Shown here: positions 52,532 to 56,148 of the stretch, piece after piece
Layout of the letters: every line of letters begins with the position of its first letter
How positions within the stretch are numbered: position 1 is the stretch's first letter
NCBI GenBank assembly: GCA_003175985.1
Contig: PSRJ01000308.1
Coordinates: 1 to 56,148, forward strand
Source of the DNA: Terriglobia bacterium
Lineage (GTDB): Bacteria > Acidobacteriota > Terriglobia > Bryobacterales > Bryobacteraceae
Length of the DNA stretch: 56,148 nt
Reading direction: 5' to 3'
The notes under the pieces: model-generated
Told to the model about the DNA's origin: nothing
The model's input: the letters and a program-made list of their open reading frames with translations, nothing else
Database searches by the model: none
Translations under genes and position numbers: made by a program

Positions 52532-52604
52532 CCCTGAATTCATTGGACCCAATATTGCAACCCCCGGGGCATCAGCGGGCCTGCCGCTGAACTTCAATTC
52601 AGGG
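52532..52604 (+). promoter_or_regulatory. Nested inverted repeats in the leader of the beta-barrel gene
   Basis: CCCTGAATT (52532-52540) pairs with AATTCAGGG (52596-52604), and CAGCGG (52573-52578) pairs with CCGCTG (52584-52589) inside. The right outer arm ends directly at the ribosome-binding site (GGGGGAAG) of the gene at 52612. The structure could mask the site and control translation. It is not a recognised riboswitch. Confidence 0.45.
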
Positions 52605-52611
52605 GGAAGTT

Positions 52612-53238
52612 ATGAAAAAATGCGCCGGAGTAGCGTTTGTGGGGCTGCTGGCAGTTGCGATCGTAAGCGGTCAGGAATTGCGAAAGCTCTCAGTCGCAGT
52701 TGGCGGCGGGTTCACACAGCCTACTGGGGATACGGGCCACAACCTGGATCTCGGTTGGAATATCCGGGGCGGAGTCGGATACAATTTCACACCTTACGTC
52801 GGAGCCATGGTCGATGTGGGTTTCAACCGGATGGGTATTAGCGGGCCGACACTGACCGATCTGGGAGTGCCCGGGGGAGACGTGCAGATCTTTACTGCCA
52901 CGCTCGATCCCATCGTTCACCTGAACCCTCGCGGCCGCGCCGACCTGTATGTGACCGGAGGCGGGGGATTGTATCACTGGTATCAGGAATTCACTGCGCC
53001 GTCGGTCGCAGTGGTTCGGGTTTTCAATCCGTTCTTCGGCTTCTTCCGAACGGTAATTCCTACCACGGACGTTCTGAGTTCGTATTCCGTAAACAAACCG
53101 GGAGTGAATATCGGAGGGGGTATCGCGTTCGGCGGGTTGCGGCGCGGTAAGTTTTTTGCGGAAGCGCGCTGGGAGCACATCTATCTGACAGGTTCCCACG
53201 CGGACTTCGTTCCGGTGACGTTTGGATTTCGCTGGTAA
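52612..53238 (+). CDS. Outer-membrane beta-barrel protein
   Basis: The product has 208 residues with a signal peptide ending near VSGQ (residue 21). Alternating polar and hydrophobic strands run throughout ('LSVAVGGGFTQPTG', 'WNIRGGVGYNFTPYVGAMVDVGFNRMGIS', 'KFFAEARWEHIYLTG'), ending in 'FVPVTFGFRW' with a C-terminal aromatic residue, the usual outer-membrane insertion signal. The size fits an eight-stranded OmpA/OmpW-like barrel. A GGGGGAAG ribosome-binding site precedes the ATG. The substrate is unknown. Confidence 0.82.
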   Translation: MKKCAGVAFVGLLAVAIVSGQELRKLSVAVGGGFTQPTGDTGHNLDLGWNIRGGVGYNFTPYVGAMVDVGFNRMGISGPTLTDLGVPGGDVQIFTATLDPIVHLNPRGRADLYVTGGGGLYHWYQEFTAPSVAVVRVFNPFFGFFRTVIPTTDVLSSYSVNKPGVNIGGGIAFGGLRRGKFFAEARWEHIYLTGSHADFVPVTFGFRW

Positions 53239-53251
53239 GACGCCAGACGTC

Positions 53252-54247
53252 TCAGAAGCCGGGGGAATAATAGCCGCGCCGGTAGTCTGTTCGCAGCGAG
53301 GTCGTGCTCTCAGGAACATTGAGGTCCACGCGGATGTGGCGGTACTTCCCGTCGGTTTGGAGGCTGGTGGGGTAATAGCCCAGAACATACTGCTGGCGCA
53401 GATCGCGGCTCACGCGGGCGCCGATAGCCGCCAAATCTTCCAGACGAGCCACGGGAAGGTGACGGCCCCCGGTTTCGAACGTTAAATCGTCAAGCACCAT
53501 GGGACCACGCTGTTCTTCCGCCGGATGCTTACGCATGTAATCGGGGTCGAAGATTCCCAGCGCATAGACCAGCACATCGGATTCGAGCAGGGTTCGCCGG
53601 ATTTCGCGGAACGAGTGGCGGCTCGCGTTATCGCCCCCATCTGAGAAAATGACCAGGGCCTTGCGCGCGTGACGAGCGGTCTTCATTTCCTTCAGGCCCA
53701 CCTGGATGGCATCGAAGAGCGACGTTTGCCCGGCCGGCCGCGACCGGACAATGCGGTGGTGGATCTGGGTGGCATCGGCGGTGAACGGCACGGTCAATTT
53801 TGCGCGATCACTGAATTCGACAAGAAAGAATTCATCCTCCGGGTTGGCGAGCTGGAAGAACGCCTCGACGGCTTCCGCGGCTCGATCGATTTTATTGATC
53901 ATGCTCCCGCTGTTATCGAAGAGCAGCCCAACGGAAATGGGGGCGTCCTCGCGGACGAAGGACGCGATCGTCTGGTCGGCGCCATCTTCGCGAATACGGA
54001 AATTTTCGCGCCGCAAATTGGTGACTGGCGCGCCGGTGGCAGTTACCACGTGAATCGGAATCAAGACCAGCGAAGAATCCGCGCGGAGCAGCGTTTCCGG
54101 CAAATCCGGGGCGGGCCGGCGCGGCGTATCCCGAACCAGAATCGGCCCGCTGGCGCCCGCCGGGACGAACTGGGCGGCGAGAGGTGAAGTAGCGAGCGAG
54201 AAGAGAATCAGCAGGTGGTATTTTGCTGAAACGCTCGGGGCCACCAC
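53252..54247 (-). CDS. Secreted VWA-domain protein (VWFA-related acidobacterial domain)
   Basis: The product has 331 residues from a GTG. The signal peptide ends near LAAQ (residue 26). 'LIPIHVVTATGAPVTNLRRENFRIREDG' is the usual N-terminal segment of acidobacterial VWFA-related proteins. The MIDAS is 'LLFDNSGSM' (Asp111, Ser113, Ser115). 'DNASRHSFREIRRTLLESDVLVYALGIF' and 'QYVLGYYPTSLQTDGKYRHIRVDL' follow. It binds a divalent metal and probably protein partners outside the inner membrane. The start lacks a ribosome-binding site, but TAAAAT lies 3 bases upstream, so a leaderless start is possible. Confidence 0.88.
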   Translation of the reverse strand: MVAPSVSAKYHLLILFSLATSPLAAQFVPAGASGPILVRDTPRRPAPDLPETLLRADSSLVLIPIHVVTATGAPVTNLRRENFRIREDGADQTIASFVREDAPISVGLLFDNSGSMINKIDRAAEAVEAFFQLANPEDEFFLVEFSDRAKLTVPFTADATQIHHRIVRSRPAGQTSLFDAIQVGLKEMKTARHARKALVIFSDGGDNASRHSFREIRRTLLESDVLVYALGIFDPDYMRKHPAEEQRGPMVLDDLTFETGGRHLPVARLEDLAAIGARVSRDLRQQYVLGYYPTSLQTDGKYRHIRVDLNVPESTTSLRTDYRRGYYSPGF

Positions 54248-54368
54248 GTGATTTTACATTCTCGCGGCGTATGGTGCATGAGGCGAACACGGTGTTCTTG
54301 TACTAGGAGTTGCAGCCCATAAACCTGCGGACTACACTCAACGAGTTGAAGAAAGGGATGGGACCAAA

Positions 54369-55331
54369 GTGCCAAAACCCGGAAATGGGGCCTCCAGTCT
54401 GCGGGGCCGCGTGGCGGTGGTTACGGGGGCCAGCCGGGGCGCGGGGCGCGCTATCGCAGCGGTGCTCGGCGAGCGCGGCGCCACTGTCTACGTGACGGGA
54501 CGCAGTTTACGGGGACAACCGACGACCGAAAACCTGCCGGGAACGATCGAGGAATCGGCAGAGGAAGTGACGCGGCGGGGTGGCAAAGGCATCGCCGTTC
54601 GCTGCGATCACACCAACGAGGCGGAAGTACAGGCGCTCTTCCAAAAGGTTCGCGAGCAACAGGGAAGGCTCGACATCCTGGTGAATAACGCCTGGGGCGG
54701 CTATGAGGGGCTCAGCCTGACACCTGCATATTTCTGGCAGGCGCCGCTTGGGTTGTGGGACGCAATGTTTGAGCGCGGACTGAAGATGCATCTTTTGGCC
54801 GCCTATTTTGCGATTCCTCTGATGATCGAGTCCGCGGCAATGGCAGAGGGAAAGAAGTCCCGGGCGCCCGGACTGATCGCCGGCACAGTCGCGTGGGATC
54901 ACGACAAGTACATCGGGAGCTTCTACGACGTGGCGAAGCACTCGACTATCCGGCTGCTTTGGGGCCTTGCGAAGGAGCTTCGGCAGCATCGGATCGCCAC
55001 AGTGGCCCTGGCGCCCGGATTCATGCGGACAGAAAGGGTGATGTCGTATACGGGCGGAGAGACCGACTGGAAGAAGATCTCGTGGCTGGACCGGAGCGAA
55101 TCGCCGGAATACCTGGGACGGGCGGTGGCGGCGCTGGCGGCCGACGGACGGATGATGCAAAAAACGGGAAAGACATTTCATGTCGGCGAACTGGCCCGGG
55201 AATACGGATTTACCGATATCGATGGCAGGCGGGTGCCGCCGTTTATCATCCGGGAATCGTTTGTAAAGAGGTTGCAGAAGTTGGAGCAACAGAGCCGCGC
55301 GGCGCGCAGCGATGATACATTACACAAATGA
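54369..55331 (+). CDS. Short-chain dehydrogenase/reductase family oxidoreductase
   Basis: The product has 320 residues from a GTG after a purine-rich AAAGGGATGGGA. The cofactor motif TGASRGAGRAI is at residues 19-29. The catalytic YxxxK is Tyr186 and Lys190 in 'FYDVAKHS'. 'LDILVNNAWGG' gives the structural NNA motif. The usual catalytic Ser is not evident; Thr173 is at the expected place. The C-terminus extends about 70 residues beyond the classical fold. Its stop overlaps the amidase start as ATGA. The substrate is unknown. Confidence 0.88.
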   Translation: MPKPGNGASSLRGRVAVVTGASRGAGRAIAAVLGERGATVYVTGRSLRGQPTTENLPGTIEESAEEVTRRGGKGIAVRCDHTNEAEVQALFQKVREQQGRLDILVNNAWGGYEGLSLTPAYFWQAPLGLWDAMFERGLKMHLLAAYFAIPLMIESAAMAEGKKSRAPGLIAGTVAWDHDKYIGSFYDVAKHSTIRLLWGLAKELRQHRIATVALAPGFMRTERVMSYTGGETDWKKISWLDRSESPEYLGRAVAALAADGRMMQKTGKTFHVGELAREYGFTDIDGRRVPPFIIRESFVKRLQKLEQQSRAARSDDTLHK

Positions 55332-56148
55332 GCGAGTTGACCCGGCGCGCGGCATTGCACGGATTGGCGGCCGCATCTCTGGTGGAGGGGACGTTGCAGG
55401 CTGAGAGTTCCGGCGCCGCGCTTTGTTTTACCAGCGCAGTAGAGATGGCCCGCCTGATTCGCGCCAGGAAGCTGTCGGCGCGGGAGGCACTGGCCGAGCA
55501 CCTGAAACAGATCGAGCGCGTGAATCCCAAGGTGAATGCGATCGTTACGCTCGTGGCGGAGATGGCGGCGCAGGCAGCGGCCAAAGCCGATGAGATGCAG
55601 GCGCGTAAAGAGAAGATGGGGCCGCTGCACGGATTGCCGGTGGCGCACAAGGACCTGTTCGAGACCCGCGGCATCCGCACAACATTCGGTTCGCCGCTGT
55701 ACCGGGACTACATCCCCACTGAGGATGATCTGGTGGTGGAACGCATCCGGCGCGCCGGCGCGGTCACGATCGGAAAGACCAACACGCCGGAATTCGGCGC
55801 AGGGTCGCAGACGTTTAACAAGGTGTTCGGGGCGACGCACAATCCTTACGATCTGACGAAGACCTGCGGGGGATCCTCGGGCGGCGCTGCCGTGGCGTTA
55901 GCATGCGGACTGGTTCCCGTAGCCACGGGTTCGGACACTGGCGGCTCGCTCCGCAACCCGGCGGCATTTTGCAACGTGGTGGGTTTCCGGCCATCGCTGG
56001 GGCGCGTGCCGAATCCGAAGGCAGAACTCGCCTGGTTGCAGCTCAGCACATCGGGATGCCTGGGACGTTCCGCGGCCGACCTGGCATTGGTGCTCAGCAC
56101 AATCGCGGGCCCGGATTCGCGCGCGCCGCTCTCGATTCAGGAGGCGGG
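55328..56148 (+). CDS. Amidase-signature family enzyme, C-terminus cut by window edge
   Basis: The frame is open from the ATG at 55328 to the window end, 273 residues. An N-terminal TRRAALHGLAAASLV segment resembles a Tat or short signal peptide. The amidase-signature triad is visible: Lys108 (VAHKDLF), cis-Ser183 (GGSSGG) and nucleophile Ser207 (GSDTGGSLRN), with the same spacing as in FAAH. The enzyme hydrolyses amides, possibly exported. Its start overlaps the dehydrogenase stop by 4 bases. About 200 residues are missing. Confidence 0.92.
   Translation, partial: MSELTRRAALHGLAAASLVEGTLQAESSGAALCFTSAVEMARLIRARKLSAREALAEHLKQIERVNPKVNAIVTLVAEMAAQAAAKADEMQARKEKMGPLHGLPVAHKDLFETRGIRTTFGSPLYRDYIPTEDDLVVERIRRAGAVTIGKTNTPEFGAGSQTFNKVFGATHNPYDLTKTCGGSSGGAAVALACGLVPVATGSDTGGSLRNPAAFCNVVGFRPSLGRVPNPKAELAWLQLSTSGCLGRSAADLALVLSTIAGPDSRAPLSIQEA

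Overview
The window is a GC-rich (about 60%) bacterial chromosome segment. It most resembles an Acidobacteriota genome of the Bryobacterales/Solibacter type. That is inferred from family content: a TonB-dependent receptor with an N-terminal carboxypeptidase-regulatory-like domain, a large 'ADOP'-type FtsX permease, a DUF6152 protein, two members of a secreted family with a GHWEG..LVID motif, a PQQ-dependent dehydrogenase and many proteins with TPR, HEAT or coiled-coil segments. No rRNA, tRNA, CRISPR array, integrase or transposase was seen. Both edge genes are cut: a PQQ dehydrogenase at the left and an amidase at the right.

Region by region. 1-6.4 kb: PQQ dehydrogenase, a zinc-free quinone oxidoreductase, a divergent LigB-type dioxygenase overlapping a NitT/TauT-type binding protein, then a two-gene membrane cassette (SLATT-like 2TM protein with a winged-helix-like tail, plus a 3TM protein) closed by a perfect bidirectional terminator. 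6.4-13.2 kb: a tightly packed minus-strand operon of FtsX permease, PLP decarboxylase, TypA and an AlkX/YcaQ-like DNA glycosylase. 13.3-15 kb: an ABC ATPase/permease pair. 15-17.1 kb: a monohaem cytochrome c and a Tat-exported FMN 2-hydroxy-acid dehydrogenase that carries its own CxxCH motif, plus a small coiled-coil protein. 17.2-26.2 kb: housekeeping genes (ribH-nusB, ctpA, uppS-cdsA, metH). 26.3-34.3 kb: a TolB/TPR protein, a TPR protein, a HEAT protein, alanine dehydrogenase, acyl-CoA dehydrogenase, a LolA-like secreted protein and a CDGSH protein. 34.3-42.1 kb: an MdtABC-like RND efflux operon with two tandem pumps and no outer-membrane channel. 42.1-54.3 kb: mostly exported proteins, including a MITE-like inverted-repeat element, the TonB receptor, the ADOP permease, a second HEAT protein, DUF6152, an SRPBCC-like protein, a beta-barrel and a VWA protein. 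54.4 kb to the end: a short-chain dehydrogenase translationally coupled to an amidase.

The best candidate for an undescribed system is the SLATT-like/3TM cassette at 5080-6376. The SLATT fold is known from predicted conflict systems, but here it has no nucleotide cyclase and is overlapped by an unrecognised membrane partner. Second is the haem motif inside the exported flavin dehydrogenase next to a monohaem cytochrome, which suggests a periplasmic 2-hydroxy-acid oxidation module. All function calls come from reading the sequence; no database search was run.
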